A stretch of DNA of 64,000 bases, taken from positions 1-64,000 of the forward strand of contig JAEEYE010000011.1 in assembly GCA_016291665.1 (NCBI GenBank). Direction: 5' to 3'. Below, one piece after another: positions 50,161 through 59,445 of this stretch (position 1 is its first letter; each line of letters begins with the position of its first letter). Below the pieces are notes generated by a model. The model made no database searches. It was not told where the DNA came from and saw nothing but the letters and a program-made list of their open reading frames with translations. The translations under genes and the position numbers were made by a program. Source of the stretch: Oxalobacter sp. (lineage in GTDB: Bacteria; Pseudomonadota; Gammaproteobacteria; Burkholderiales; Burkholderiaceae_D).

Positions 50161-50823
50161 ATGAACACGACCGTCATCGGTGGCATCATTGCAGTCATCG
50201 TCCTCATTGCCATCATCTGGTATATCACTGTCGGCAACACGCTTATCAGGCTTAGGAATTACAAAGATGAAGCCTGGAGCGGCATGGATGTCCAGCTCAA
50301 GCGCCGCCACGACCTAGTCACCAACTTGGTCAATGCCGTCAAGGGACGCATGCTCCATGAGAACGACCTTTTAACCCAGATTGCCAACCTGCGCTCCCAA
50401 GCCTCTTCTGTGCGTGGCATCCAGCAGACCGCTGCTGCAGAATCACAACTGTCGGACTGCATCGGCAAACTATTTGCCATCATGGAGAACTACCCCGAAC
50501 TGAAAACCAACCAGAATGTCTTACAGCTCCAGGAATCACTCACTGAACTGGAAGACGACCTCCAGAAAGCCCGCCGTTATTACAACGGCTGCGTGCGCGA
50601 ATTCAACAACAAGATTGAGATGTTCCCTTCCAGCATTGTCGCTGGCACCCGGGGCTACAAAAAGGCCGAATTCTTTGAACTGGAAAAAGCCAACCAACAG
50701 GCAACCCCTGTTGTCGACTTCTTCAAACCAAACCGCAAATGCCAGTTCTGCAACAGTGCGATTGCGGACAACCAGACCACGTGTCCCAACTGTGGCGCTA
50801 AGCTGACCGCAAACGGCCAATAA
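50161..50823 (+). CDS. lemA: LemA family protein with C-terminal zinc ribbon
   Basis: A 220-aa protein. One N-terminal helix (VIGGIIAVIVLIAIIWYI) leads into the LemA helical bundle (LIRLRNYKDEAWSGMDVQLKRRHDLVTNLVNAVKG is the family signature; YNGCVREFNNKIEMFPSSIVA follows). Residues about 190-215 are a C-x2-C...C-x2-C ribbon (CQFCNSA...CPNCGAK) not present in standard LemA. It precedes a DUF2207 gene by 10 bp, the usual LemA-DUF2207 pairing; the pair is thought to act at the envelope but its job is not known. Confidence 0.9.
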   Translation: MNTTVIGGIIAVIVLIAIIWYITVGNTLIRLRNYKDEAWSGMDVQLKRRHDLVTNLVNAVKGRMLHENDLLTQIANLRSQASSVRGIQQTAAAESQLSDCIGKLFAIMENYPELKTNQNVLQLQESLTELEDDLQKARRYYNGCVREFNNKIEMFPSSIVAGTRGYKKAEFFELEKANQQATPVVDFFKPNRKCQFCNSAIADNQTTCPNCGAKLTANGQ

Positions 50824-50833
50824 CTGCGAAAGG

Positions 50834-53002
50834 TTGGCCATGGAACCATTCAAGAAAACATGGAAAAGCGCCTGGCTCAGCTTTTGCCTCATCCTTTTGA
50901 CCTGCTTTGCCCTCCCGGCATTTTCTGACGTCCCCCAGGGAAAAGCCTCTTCATCGAAATGGGTGACGGATGAAGCTGATATCCAAGCCCTCAAAAAGAT
51001 TTATCCGAACAGGCAGTTTAAAACAGCCAAGGAACGCGAAGCCGAGCGCGCCCAGAAAGCCAAACGCACTGAGCGCATCATCCACTATGACATCGCGGCG
51101 GCCATTGCCAAGGATTCCTCAATGACCGTCACTGAGCGGCTTACCGTCCATGTTGAAAACCGCAAGATCAAGCACGGTATCACGAGAACCTATCCAATCC
51201 GGATGCGCGACGGTGAAGACGGTGTCTACCGGTTTGGCTTTGAACTCTTATCCACCAAGCTTGATGGCAAGGAAGTGCCCTGCAAGACACAGCAGAAGGG
51301 AGTAATGGTCGGCATGGCCTTAGGTGATGCGGACAAAACCGTCCCTCCGGGTGAACACACCTATGAGATTGTCTACAGAACAACTGGGCACGTCAGGCAA
51401 CTTGATGAACACGATGAAATCTACTACAACGCCGTCGGCTCAGATGTAGGCTTTCCGGTTGAAAAAGCGACCTTTACCCTGACACTGCCTGACAATACCC
51501 AGCCGATCCTCACTAAAGCGTTCACCGGGCGCACAGGCAGCCAGGGCGAAGACTACAAGATGACAGGCCCGATGTCCTTTGAGACGACCCGCAAACTCTG
51601 GCCACATGAAGCCTTTACCGTCGTTGTCGGCTGGCCCAAAGGAGTGGTCACCGTACCTGAACGGGCCTGGATCGAGACACACCGGGAAATTGTCCTGATT
51701 GGCATCCTGGCCGTTGTCGCCATCATCCTCATCATCGGTTACTATTGGCGTTTTGCGGGAAAAACCCCACCGGTCTATCCAATCTTCACGCCCCCAGACG
51801 ATCTAACCCCAGGCAAGGCAGCACACGCCGATAGCAAGACCTTCTCCCCCTTGATGCTGCAGGCTGACCTTGTCTGGTGCGCAATCAAGGGCTATTGCAA
51901 GATGGATACCCGAAATCCTGAACAGACCGTATTCAACTGGGCGGGCGGTCCTCCTCCTACAGATGCCCCCAAACGCAGGAATGTAAAGCGTGCCGCCAAA
52001 GATGCAGACGATCTACCAGGGAAAGTCGCCAACACTATCTTCTCCAAGGATGACCAAGTTGTCTTGGGCTTTGAAAGTGGCAGACCCAAGCGGCCACACA
52101 CATCGCTTACCGCAGCCTGGAACAACCTGTACAAGTACTATAAGACCCGGATCAAAGACCTGAACAACTACCAGATCTGGACACCGGTGACAGCTTTGGC
52201 TGTCGGCTACCTGTTGCTATACCTGGTTTTGGACCACATCTGGCAGCCTGGCTTGGAAGGCAATATGACCCTCTTAGAAATGCTGTGGGTACCGGGCATC
52301 ATCTGCGGCGGCGGTATGTTCTGCATCATGTGGGCAATCTACCGGTGGACAATTTACCGGTTCCGCCCCGTCAAGCGCATCTTTGTCTGTATCGGTTATG
52401 GTTTCCTGGCACTGATTGCCCTAGGGGCATTGTGGCTTTTATTCTCGTACGACTGGTTCTTTACCCTCTTTTACTGGCTACTGTGGCTAATGCCTGCGCT
52501 GTTTGGCATGAAATGGCACGCCATCCCCAATGAAGCGGGCGTCAAGGAAATGCAGACCGTCGAAGGTCTGAAGATGTATATCAACACAGCTGAAAAACAC
52601 CGATTGGACATCATCAATTCACCCGACACGAGTGTCGAGCATTATGAGGCCATCCTACCGTTTGCCATTGCCTTGGGCTGTGTTGATGCCTGGCAGAGGC
52701 GCTATGCGCCCATCCTGGAGCATCTCAACTATGTTCCGGGCTGGCTTGAGCGGCCGGCAGTGGCACAGGGTATCGTCCGCGACGCGCGCTGGCATATGCG
52801 CTATGATGCCGCCTTAAGGAACAGCATGTTCTCGGCAGTCTCCGAAGTCCCGGTAAGCGCCAATGACGCCATCAACCTTGCTATTGCCAATAGCCAGGAA
52901 ACGGGATCACTTTTCTCGTCCGTCGGCGGCTTCCGGGGTGGTAGCGGCTCAGGCGGCTTTTCCGGACGTGGCTCAGGCGGCGGTGGCGTCGGTGGCTGGT
53001 AA
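50834..53002 (+). CDS. DUF2207 membrane protein (partner of LemA)
   Basis: A 722-aa protein: signal peptide ending AFS-DV, charged helix, a beta-rich exported domain (about 75-270; SMTVTERLTVHVENRKIKHGITRTYP...HVRQLDEHDEIYYNAVG), a TM helix (about 285-305), a cytoplasmic region, then more helices at about 450-560 and a conserved cytosolic segment (VEGLKMYINTAEKHRLD). It ends in a Gly/Ser tract (GRGSGGGGVGGW), a hallmark of DUF2207 proteins. A paralogue is encoded at 60074. Function unknown. Confidence 0.9.
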   Translation: MAMEPFKKTWKSAWLSFCLILLTCFALPAFSDVPQGKASSSKWVTDEADIQALKKIYPNRQFKTAKEREAERAQKAKRTERIIHYDIAAAIAKDSSMTVTERLTVHVENRKIKHGITRTYPIRMRDGEDGVYRFGFELLSTKLDGKEVPCKTQQKGVMVGMALGDADKTVPPGEHTYEIVYRTTGHVRQLDEHDEIYYNAVGSDVGFPVEKATFTLTLPDNTQPILTKAFTGRTGSQGEDYKMTGPMSFETTRKLWPHEAFTVVVGWPKGVVTVPERAWIETHREIVLIGILAVVAIILIIGYYWRFAGKTPPVYPIFTPPDDLTPGKAAHADSKTFSPLMLQADLVWCAIKGYCKMDTRNPEQTVFNWAGGPPPTDAPKRRNVKRAAKDADDLPGKVANTIFSKDDQVVLGFESGRPKRPHTSLTAAWNNLYKYYKTRIKDLNNYQIWTPVTALAVGYLLLYLVLDHIWQPGLEGNMTLLEMLWVPGIICGGGMFCIMWAIYRWTIYRFRPVKRIFVCIGYGFLALIALGALWLLFSYDWFFTLFYWLLWLMPALFGMKWHAIPNEAGVKEMQTVEGLKMYINTAEKHRLDIINSPDTSVEHYEAILPFAIALGCVDAWQRRYAPILEHLNYVPGWLERPAVAQGIVRDARWHMRYDAALRNSMFSAVSEVPVSANDAINLAIANSQETGSLFSSVGGFRGGSGSGGFSGRGSGGGGVGGW

Positions 53003-53098
53003 AGGTTGACGTGCGCCTCTAAAGAAAATGACAATGTGATAAAAACTGGCAAAACATGAAAAACCATTAGGAGACCGTTTTAAAAATCAGGACATATC

Positions 53099-54709
53099 AT
53101 GAAACTCACAAAACTCATCCGCAGCCTTTGTCTGGGCACTGGCCTTGCGCTGGCAATGGCCAGCAATGCTTTCTGCGCAGACTTCTCCAAACTCATCATC
53201 CTGCACACCAATGACACCCATGGTTTTGACAAGCACGAAAACGGCTCCAATGGTATGGCCGTCATCAGCCAACTCAAAAAAGACCTGAAAAAACAAGGCT
53301 ATGACGTCATCCTTTTAGATGCGGGCGACGCCATCCAAGACAACAACTTGGTAAACTTCAGCAAAGGGAAAGCAGCAATCACCTTCATGAATGCTGCCGG
53401 CTACAATGCCGCTACCTTAGGCAACCATGAATTCGACTATGGGCAGGATGTATTGGAACAGCGGATCAAAGAAGCAAAATACCCTTATGTCTCTGCCACC
53501 GTTTTTGTGGAAGCCACTGGTAAGACACTGGTACCACCCAGCGTCATCTTGAACCGTAAGAGCGGCAAGATTGGGATTATCGGCATGACCACCCCGGAAA
53601 CACAGGTCAGCACCACCCCAAAAAACGTCTACGGCCTAAAATTCATTGAAAAGGAAGAACTCTACAAGACCATCCAAGCCGAAGTCGATAAACTAAAAGC
53701 CGACGGGGCAGAACTCATCATCGGCTTAGGCCACATGGGCAGTGAAGACGGCTGTGTCGGCAACCGTTCTGAAGATGTCTTAGAAAACGTCAAAGGCATC
53801 GACATCTTCATTGACGGGCATGATCACAAAATCAAGAACAAGGAAATCAATGGCGCCCTGCTTGTTGAGACCGGCAACTATACGAAAAACATCGGCAAGA
53901 TTGTCTACAAAGACGGCAAATGGGTCGAAGACATGGTTCAGTTTGGTGTCTACAGTGCGGAAGACCTGAAGGTCGCCGAACTCATCGCCAAAGCAGACAA
54001 GGAAGTCCAGGATAAACTGGGCCAGAAGCTGGGAAGGAGCAGCGTTACCTTAAGTGGCGTACGTGACCCAGGTGTCCGTACCCAAGAAATGCCTTTGGGT
54101 GACTTCTGCGCAGACGCCTACCTCTGGCAAGCGCGCCAGGCCAATGTCTTGAAAGGCCCGGTTGACATCGCCATCTGTAACGGCGGTGGTTTGCGTGAGT
54201 CCATCAAAGCAGGACCGATTACCCGTGGTGACCTAGTTGCTGTCCAACCCTACAACAACCAGATGTATGTCGTGAAAGTCACCGGGAAGAAACTGCTGGA
54301 AATCCTGGAAGCAGCGACGAGCACCATACCTGATGCGATGGGTGCATTCCCACATGTTGCCGGCATGAAATACACAATCAACACAAAGGTCAAGTACGAG
54401 AACGGCGAAAAATACCCGAACTCGGTCTTCTATGCACCAGCCAAACCCGGTAGCCGCGTCACCATCAACAGCATCGGCGGCAAACCTTTTGATCCCAATG
54501 CTACCTATACCATCTCAACCATTGAATTCATCGCCATGTGGGGCGGTGACAATTATGGCGGCTTGATTGGCAAAGACAGCAAGTTGGATCTCCAAAGCAT
54601 CGGTTATGTAGATGTTGAGACTTTTGAAAACTACTTGGTCACGCGCTTAAGGGGCAAGATCGGCAAGCGTTACGCAAGGCCATTGAAGCGGATTACCATC
54701 ATTAAATAA
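53099..54709 (+). CDS. exported bifunctional metallophosphatase / 5'-nucleotidase
   Basis: A 536-aa enzyme with a signal peptide ending FCA-DF. Metallophosphatase motifs LHTNDTHG, DAGDAIQD, LGNHEFDYG, GLGHMGSE and DGHDHK lie in the first 250 residues. The 5_nucleotidase C-terminal domain (about 315-510) has AICNGGGLRESIKAGPI and a WGGDNYGG adenine-stacking loop. It should hydrolyse periplasmic nucleotides to nucleosides and phosphate. Followed at 13 bp by two family C genes. Confidence 0.93.
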   Translation: MKLTKLIRSLCLGTGLALAMASNAFCADFSKLIILHTNDTHGFDKHENGSNGMAVISQLKKDLKKQGYDVILLDAGDAIQDNNLVNFSKGKAAITFMNAAGYNAATLGNHEFDYGQDVLEQRIKEAKYPYVSATVFVEATGKTLVPPSVILNRKSGKIGIIGMTTPETQVSTTPKNVYGLKFIEKEELYKTIQAEVDKLKADGAELIIGLGHMGSEDGCVGNRSEDVLENVKGIDIFIDGHDHKIKNKEINGALLVETGNYTKNIGKIVYKDGKWVEDMVQFGVYSAEDLKVAELIAKADKEVQDKLGQKLGRSSVTLSGVRDPGVRTQEMPLGDFCADAYLWQARQANVLKGPVDIAICNGGGLRESIKAGPITRGDLVAVQPYNNQMYVVKVTGKKLLEILEAATSTIPDAMGAFPHVAGMKYTINTKVKYENGEKYPNSVFYAPAKPGSRVTINSIGGKPFDPNATYTISTIEFIAMWGGDNYGGLIGKDSKLDLQSIGYVDVETFENYLVTRLRGKIGKRYARPLKRITIIK

Positions 54710-54722
54710 TGAGAGGGTGAAA

Positions 54723-55163
54723 ATGTCCGCAGTGAAACCTTGGCTTTCCCTGGCATTGATGGTAGCCGCCTTAGGAGGCGGCTCTCAAGCTTTAGCCGAT
54801 GTCACCAGCATCGGCTACCAGACTGACAGCCACCATGTCATTGTAGACATCACGAACCACAAAGGGCGTATCCTCAAAGACGGTTATACCTACCGCGTCT
54901 GGAACAAGCCCAACAGTCCGTATGAAGACGATGCCCCGCCACCTGCCTGGAAAATCCCCAAAGGCACCTATGTCAACATGGCCAAAACATGCGGCGGCAA
55001 GGAAAAATACGCGTTCCGGTTCAGGAAAGGCACAACCACCATTGACGTGGTCACGGGGAACAAAAGCTGCTTTGAAGGTGCCCCGTCGGATGCCCTGGGT
55101 GAACTTGTCGTCCGCGTAAAGGGCAAGGAAAAGGCGCGTTACTGGCTCTTCGAAGGAGACTGA
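54723..55163 (+). CDS. exported protein, paralogous family C (member 2)
   Basis: A 146-aa protein with a signal peptide ending ALA-DV. SIGYQTDSHHVIVDI, YTYRVWNKPNSPY, KTCGGKEKYAF, KSCFEG, ALGELVVRV and ARYWLFEGD follow the family order exactly. GAGAGGG precedes the ATG. It is 13 bp after the nucleotidase and 3 bp before member 3, so the three probably share a transcript. Function unknown. Confidence 0.8.
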   Translation: MSAVKPWLSLALMVAALGGGSQALADVTSIGYQTDSHHVIVDITNHKGRILKDGYTYRVWNKPNSPYEDDAPPPAWKIPKGTYVNMAKTCGGKEKYAFRFRKGTTTIDVVTGNKSCFEGAPSDALGELVVRVKGKEKARYWLFEGD

Positions 55164-55166
55164 CTG

Positions 55167-55616
55167 ATGAAAAAACACGGAGCCCAACTTTTAGGGACAG
55201 TTGCACTTATGGGGCTTGCTTTGGGTGCTCAGGCCATTGAAGTCCCAGGACACAAGATGCTCACCGCCAAAGACTTCCAGACGCAGACCCAGCATATCCG
55301 CTCAGCAACCGCAAAAAACGTCGACTATGGTGAGATGCTTATTTTCTGGAACAAACCCAAGCCTTATGGCACACCAGAAGCCGACAGGCTCTTGATAAAC
55401 GGTGAGCCTGAAGACGGCGTCCGGGAGGACGGCAAATGCGCTGTTGAACGCATTGACTTCAAAGACGGGGATGCCAATGTCATCCTGGACTTTTATCGGG
55501 GTAGGATATGCGATGATCCCAGCCACCCTGAAGGGGCTATGGGCGAAATCAGGACTTTCCAGAACGGTCAGTGGTCACGGGAATTCATCTTTCCGAAAAA
55601 CTGGCAATTCAAATAG
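55167..55616 (+). CDS. exported protein, paralogous family C (member 3)
   Basis: A 149-aa protein; signal peptide ending AQA-IE. QTQHIRSATAKNVDYGEMLIFWNKPKPYG, DGKCAVERIDF, GRICDD and EGAMGEIRTFQNGQWSREFIFP match family C. It is the most divergent at the C-terminus, which ends WQFK rather than W-L-x. Three bases separate it from the member 2 stop. Terminator downstream. Confidence 0.78.
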   Translation: MKKHGAQLLGTVALMGLALGAQAIEVPGHKMLTAKDFQTQTQHIRSATAKNVDYGEMLIFWNKPKPYGTPEADRLLINGEPEDGVREDGKCAVERIDFKDGDANVILDFYRGRICDDPSHPEGAMGEIRTFQNGQWSREFIFPKNWQFK

Positions 55617-55641
55617 GCCGTAGCCCTTTTGACATTTTAGA

Positions 55642-55674
55642 GCCGCCAGGACTGACAGATCCTGGCGGCTTTTG
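55642..55674. terminator. rho-independent terminator between convergent genes
   Basis: GCCGCCAGGA and TCCTGGCGGC form a perfect 10-bp stem around an 8-nt loop, followed by TTTT on the plus strand. Confidence 0.92.
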
Positions 55675-55698
55675 CTAGGCATCAGGCGCTGCTGAAGG

Positions 55699-56571
55699 TC
55701 ATTCCTTCATCGCTTTTCTCAGTTCTGCCGGAACGTCAAACTGCTTCTTCGCAGCATTGTACTTCGCCTCATACGTCCTGCCGTTGTATTCCTGTGCCTT
55801 GTGACCGGCATTGGCCTTGAAGGTGAAGCCCTTGATGCCTGTTGCCTCATCAACAGGGCCGTTCGTCATCAACGGCGCCGAGATATGGTACGGAATCTGG
55901 CTGTCTGTAAAGCGCGTACGCAACGTCATCGCTGGTTTAATGCTGCTGCCATCAAACAAGAAGACCTTGGTAACATCATAAGCTGCGCGGCGCAGGTCAT
56001 TATGGTGTTCCCCCGGTTTCTCAACCGGCCACTCAACCGTAACCGTTTCGTTCACAGCGATACCCTGCGCTTCACCCAGACTTAAGACCATGACCATATG
56101 GCTGTCATGGTCATTCTGTGGGTTTCGCCAAACCTTTGTAAATGGCAGTTTGGCGACAACCTGGTTGTCCTTGTCGACGGCAACGACACTGATACCGCCA
56201 TCGGACTTCCCAACCAGTTCACTGCCAACGAGTTTGCCCTTGCTGGCTAAGACCACAAAATCAAGCTTCGTCTTATTGCCATCCTTAAACAGGGTACGCT
56301 TGCTACCGTTGGGTGCTAGGCAGTACTTATCAGCCCCACTTTTAACGACCCAGCACTGGTTCGCCTCATCGAAGTCCTTGTATTCGTTCGCAACGATTTT
56401 TTTGACATCATCGCCCACCTGCTTAGGACCATCGGCTGCAGGCGCCGATGCTGAAGCGGCTGGCGGCTGGCTGTCAGCCGGTTTGGGGGATTCCTTTTTA
56501 CCCCCACAGGCTGTCAGGGACAGTATCACGGCGGACACCGCACCCAATGCAAAAAACCTTTTCAATTCCAT
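55699..56571 (-). CDS. lipoprotein, paralogous family A (member 3)
   Basis: A 290-aa lipoprotein (lipobox LSLTAC) with a Pro/Ala/Ser linker. YKDFDEANQCWVVKSGADKYCL, then SKGKLVGSELVGKSDGGISVVAVDKDNQVVAKLPFTKVW, and the C-terminal YEAKYNAAKKQFDVPAELRKAMKE show it to be a close paralogue of the 49246 protein. GGAGGA precedes the ATG. It is encoded alone on the minus strand. Function unknown. Confidence 0.83.
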   Translation of the reverse strand: MELKRFFALGAVSAVILSLTACGGKKESPKPADSQPPAASASAPAADGPKQVGDDVKKIVANEYKDFDEANQCWVVKSGADKYCLAPNGSKRTLFKDGNKTKLDFVVLASKGKLVGSELVGKSDGGISVVAVDKDNQVVAKLPFTKVWRNPQNDHDSHMVMVLSLGEAQGIAVNETVTVEWPVEKPGEHHNDLRRAAYDVTKVFLFDGSSIKPAMTLRTRFTDSQIPYHISAPLMTNGPVDEATGIKGFTFKANAGHKAQEYNGRTYEAKYNAAKKQFDVPAELRKAMKE

Positions 56572-56752
56572 ACGTATCCTCCTTCACAAAAAAACCTTCA
56601 GACTTGCCCACACAGGAAAGCTTCATGCCCTAGTCAGTATACCTGCCCAGCCGACAATCGAATAGCACCGCCCGCATTTCTGGTAAGATGGCCGAAACTG
56701 CTTTTTTGCCAACAGGCAATCCCACTGACAAAAACGCATCAGGAGAACTGGC

Positions 56753-57142
56753 ATGAAGAAACTGCTTATGGCCGCCATAATGGCACTTGGCATGACGTCG
56801 CTTTCCGCCACAGCCGACGTCAATTGGGAAAAACTCGGCTCTGTGAGTCCCGATGGCATCCAATGGGATGTCTATGTCGACAATGCCCGCACCAAGGTCG
56901 CCCAGCACAAAGGATGGTTCAAGATGGTCCAGGTAGGCGGTGAGCCATCCGGCTACTACCACATTGAAACACTGGCTGTTGCCGACTGCAAACGTAAACG
57001 GATCAAGAATCCCATTTTCCAGCCATACCAGAATTACGGGAAGCAAACCATGGACACACCAGACGGCAAATACAACCAGCCATGGCATAAAGCCAATAAA
57101 GGGCATACAGAAGGAGTCATCCTAAAACACCTATGCCGATAA
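56753..57142 (+). CDS. exported adhesin-E-like protein, family B (member 9)
   Basis: A 129-aa protein; signal peptide ending ATA-DV. NWEKLGSVSPDGIQWDVYVDNARTKV, AVADCKRKRIKNP and LKHLCR fit the adhesin-E pattern (W, Y-V-D, D-C-x2-R/K, terminal Cys). AGGAGAACTGGC precedes the ATG. Convergent with the acid phosphatase gene (11-bp gap). Function unknown. Confidence 0.78.
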   Translation: MKKLLMAAIMALGMTSLSATADVNWEKLGSVSPDGIQWDVYVDNARTKVAQHKGWFKMVQVGGEPSGYYHIETLAVADCKRKRIKNPIFQPYQNYGKQTMDTPDGKYNQPWHKANKGHTEGVILKHLCR

Positions 57143-57153
57143 GCGTAGACAAA

Positions 57154-57861
57154 TTAAAGATGGGCTGCCTCTTTCTGGGCTTTCTCAAGCTTCCGCTGGA
57201 AAGAATCGTCCGTCAACAAGTCGGCCACAGTCCGTTCCACGAGCGTACGGGACGCTTCCACATCACTTGCCCAGTGATAACCACAGATCCAACGGCTGTC
57301 CCCTGCCCGTTTTGCCAACTCAAGGATAGCCTCTGATTTCTCGGGGAATACCTTCGAAAGCAGCAATCCGACTGTCCACGCTTCACCAGAGTGCCCAGAC
57401 GGATAACTACGGTCTGGATTGCTCCTTGCAATCAAATCGGGGCGGCAGGTCTTGTCTTCGGGATGCACCGCAAACGGGCGTTGACGCGGATTCTGCCGTT
57501 TCGTTGCATGAATCATTTCCTTCGATACCCTAAAAGCATGTTTGAGCATCTTATGGATTTTGGGCGTTGCAGTTTCTGACAGTTCATGCCCCACAACCTT
57601 GGAAAAGAAGAGCTCATAATCAGCCAGCCTGGAAAGCTCAGCATGCTTACCAGCCTCTTTGGCGCGCGCGGTATCACGCATCGCCAAACCTTCCTGATAA
57701 GCCTTTTCATCCGCTAAGAGCTGTGGATTCCCTTCAACAGGCCTGCCTGGAAGCTGGTGCTGTACCGTTTTAACCTTGTCATATTCGGCAGTAGACGATT
57801 TACACCCCGAAAGGCCTAAAATGCCTGCTGCCAGAAACAAGAAAACGACCTTTTTAAACAT
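57154..57861 (-). CDS. PhoN-like class A acid phosphatase lipoprotein
   Basis: A 235-aa PAP2-type enzyme with a lipoprotein signal (GILGLSGC). The three active-site motifs are in place: KRQNPRQRP (K-x6-RP), SYPSGHSG (PSGH) and SRWICGYHWASD (SR-x5-H-x3-D), so it should be active. It would release phosphate from small organic phosphates in the periplasm, alongside the 5'-nucleotidase. I chose the ATG at 57861, which begins the signal peptide. Confidence 0.93.
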   Translation of the reverse strand: MFKKVVFLFLAAGILGLSGCKSSTAEYDKVKTVQHQLPGRPVEGNPQLLADEKAYQEGLAMRDTARAKEAGKHAELSRLADYELFFSKVVGHELSETATPKIHKMLKHAFRVSKEMIHATKRQNPRQRPFAVHPEDKTCRPDLIARSNPDRSYPSGHSGEAWTVGLLLSKVFPEKSEAILELAKRAGDSRWICGYHWASDVEASRTLVERTVADLLTDDSFQRKLEKAQKEAAHL

Positions 57862-57951
57862 GGACGACTCTCTGACCAAGATAAAAAACAAAGGTAGCTA
57901 TTGTAGCACGGCATGTTATCATCACAGCATACTCAACAGACCCTCAGCACC

Positions 57952-58362
57952 ATGAGCAAATTCATCACCCCACTCCTTCTTGGCCTCTGCCTGGTACCGG
58001 CATTTGCCGTCGCCGATTCGGATGAAGACATCCGTGCCATCTTGGAGACCCGCAAACACCATATCAAAATCATTGCAGAAGGCGATGCCTATACGTACCA
58101 AGTCTGGAACAAACCGAAAAAGCTCGACCAAGGAAAGCCTGACTGGACGATAGAAAACGGAACCGCATGGGGGCCTGTAAGTGCCACTGATATACCCTGT
58201 ATGCGGGGCGCCAGGGGGTACGACTTCACCATACATAACACGGCCATCAACATAGCGCTCTACGGCTGTCCAGAGAAAGGACAACCCAAGGATGCCAGCG
58301 GCGTCATGGAGGTCAGGATCAACGGTACAATCCGCAGCCAGTATTGGCTCTACGACAGGTAG
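57952..58362 (+). CDS. exported protein, paralogous family C (member 4)
   Basis: A 136-aa protein; signal peptide ending AVA-DS. TRKHHIKIIAEGDAYTYQVWNKPKKL, DIPCMRGARGYDF, LYGCPEKG, ASGVMEVRI and SQYWLYDR match family C closely. The next gene starts 23 bp downstream and is probably co-transcribed, placing a C and an A family protein in one unit. Function unknown. Confidence 0.8.
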   Translation: MSKFITPLLLGLCLVPAFAVADSDEDIRAILETRKHHIKIIAEGDAYTYQVWNKPKKLDQGKPDWTIENGTAWGPVSATDIPCMRGARGYDFTIHNTAINIALYGCPEKGQPKDASGVMEVRINGTIRSQYWLYDR

Positions 58363-58385
58363 ATGCCAACCCGAAAGGAGCAACC

Positions 58386-59129
58386 ATGAAGAAAACCCTT
58401 GCCACCCTTACCATCAGCCTGCTTGCCTTCCCTGCCATCAGCTATGCGGGTGATCCGCCAGAACTGACCAAGGAAGCACGTTCAGCCATGAACCGGCGCG
58501 TCATGAATGACACGTTTAAATACGATGCCGCCAAAAAATGCTGGAAAACTGACGGGACTTGCCTGACGTTGCGGTACGACCATGCCCAATCTGATAAAGT
58601 CTGTGAAACCATATACCTGCGCGCCTCAGGCCCAATTAAAGCAGATTACAGCGACGCGACACTGCATAGTTTGATTGTCTATCAACCAACTCGAAACGGT
58701 TACCGGATTGTCGACAAAAAGAAGGTAATAACCTACACGTACGGGCATGACGCGGATGCCAAATACCCCTTCAACCGGTTCCTGCAGTTTGGGCCAGAGC
58801 ATTACGGCTGGATGCTGGTTGGCTTGGAGCACGGCAGTGATGGCGGTGCGACACTAGCTACGCTCTATGGACTTGATAGCGGACATCTCAGGAAACTCGG
58901 TGCCGTCAGTGTCGCTTATGCTTACCAAGATGAAGAAACAAATGACAACCTAAAATGTGTAGTTGATGTCGACAAAGGGACTCAACCACAGGACGGCTAC
59001 TACCCATTAACAGTCACAGTTTCAGGAACACAAAAGGGCAAACCGATGAGAACACAAGTCATCAAACTGCCGTATGATCCAGCGCAAAAAGAATATAACC
59101 AACCTGACCGATTCATCTGCGGTAACTAA
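58386..59129 (+). CDS. exported protein, paralogous family A (member 4)
   Basis: A 247-aa protein with a signal peptide ending SYA-GD. FKYDAAKKCWKTDGTCLTL carries the paired cysteines at closer spacing than in the others, FGPEHYGWMLVGLEHGSDGG corresponds to PTRYGWQFEDGD of the 16443 protein, and IKLPYDPAQKEYNQPDRF is the C-terminal motif. CGAAAGGAGC precedes the ATG at 58386. Function unknown. Confidence 0.8.
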   Translation: MKKTLATLTISLLAFPAISYAGDPPELTKEARSAMNRRVMNDTFKYDAAKKCWKTDGTCLTLRYDHAQSDKVCETIYLRASGPIKADYSDATLHSLIVYQPTRNGYRIVDKKKVITYTYGHDADAKYPFNRFLQFGPEHYGWMLVGLEHGSDGGATLATLYGLDSGHLRKLGAVSVAYAYQDEETNDNLKCVVDVDKGTQPQDGYYPLTVTVSGTQKGKPMRTQVIKLPYDPAQKEYNQPDRFICGN

Positions 59130-59217
59130 AACCTAAAACCGAGGGGAAAGCCCCTTGCGGAGTCAGACTACCGCATGTATATTTCCCGAGAGGGAACTCA
59201 CACCAAAGGAGCATTAA

Positions 59218-59421
59218 ATGGAACCGACAATCGCACGCGTCATCCAGAAAAATGAAGATACGGTTGAAGCCTATGACGAAAATAATCAGTTAATGTTTTC
59301 TTTAAAAGGTTATCTGCACAGCTATACCCACAATACCGTTTTAGTCAGGCCAAAGCCAGACAGTGAAATCGCCTATGTCTATGATTTTGAAGGGGGGCTA
59401 CGCGGACAACGTTCTGTCTAA
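59218..59421 (+). CDS. small hypothetical cytoplasmic protein
   Basis: A 67-aa protein starting MEPTIARVIQKNEDTVEAYDENNQLMF and containing GYLHSYTHNTVLVRPKPDSEIAYVYDFEG. AAAGGAGC is well spaced before the ATG, and codon use fits the neighbours, so it is likely real. No signal peptide, helix or known motif. A beta-rich fold is suggested by the alternating pattern. Confidence 0.65.
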   Translation: MEPTIARVIQKNEDTVEAYDENNQLMFSLKGYLHSYTHNTVLVRPKPDSEIAYVYDFEGGLRGQRSV

Positions 59422-59445
59422 CGATTATCTGTTGGAGAGCGAATC

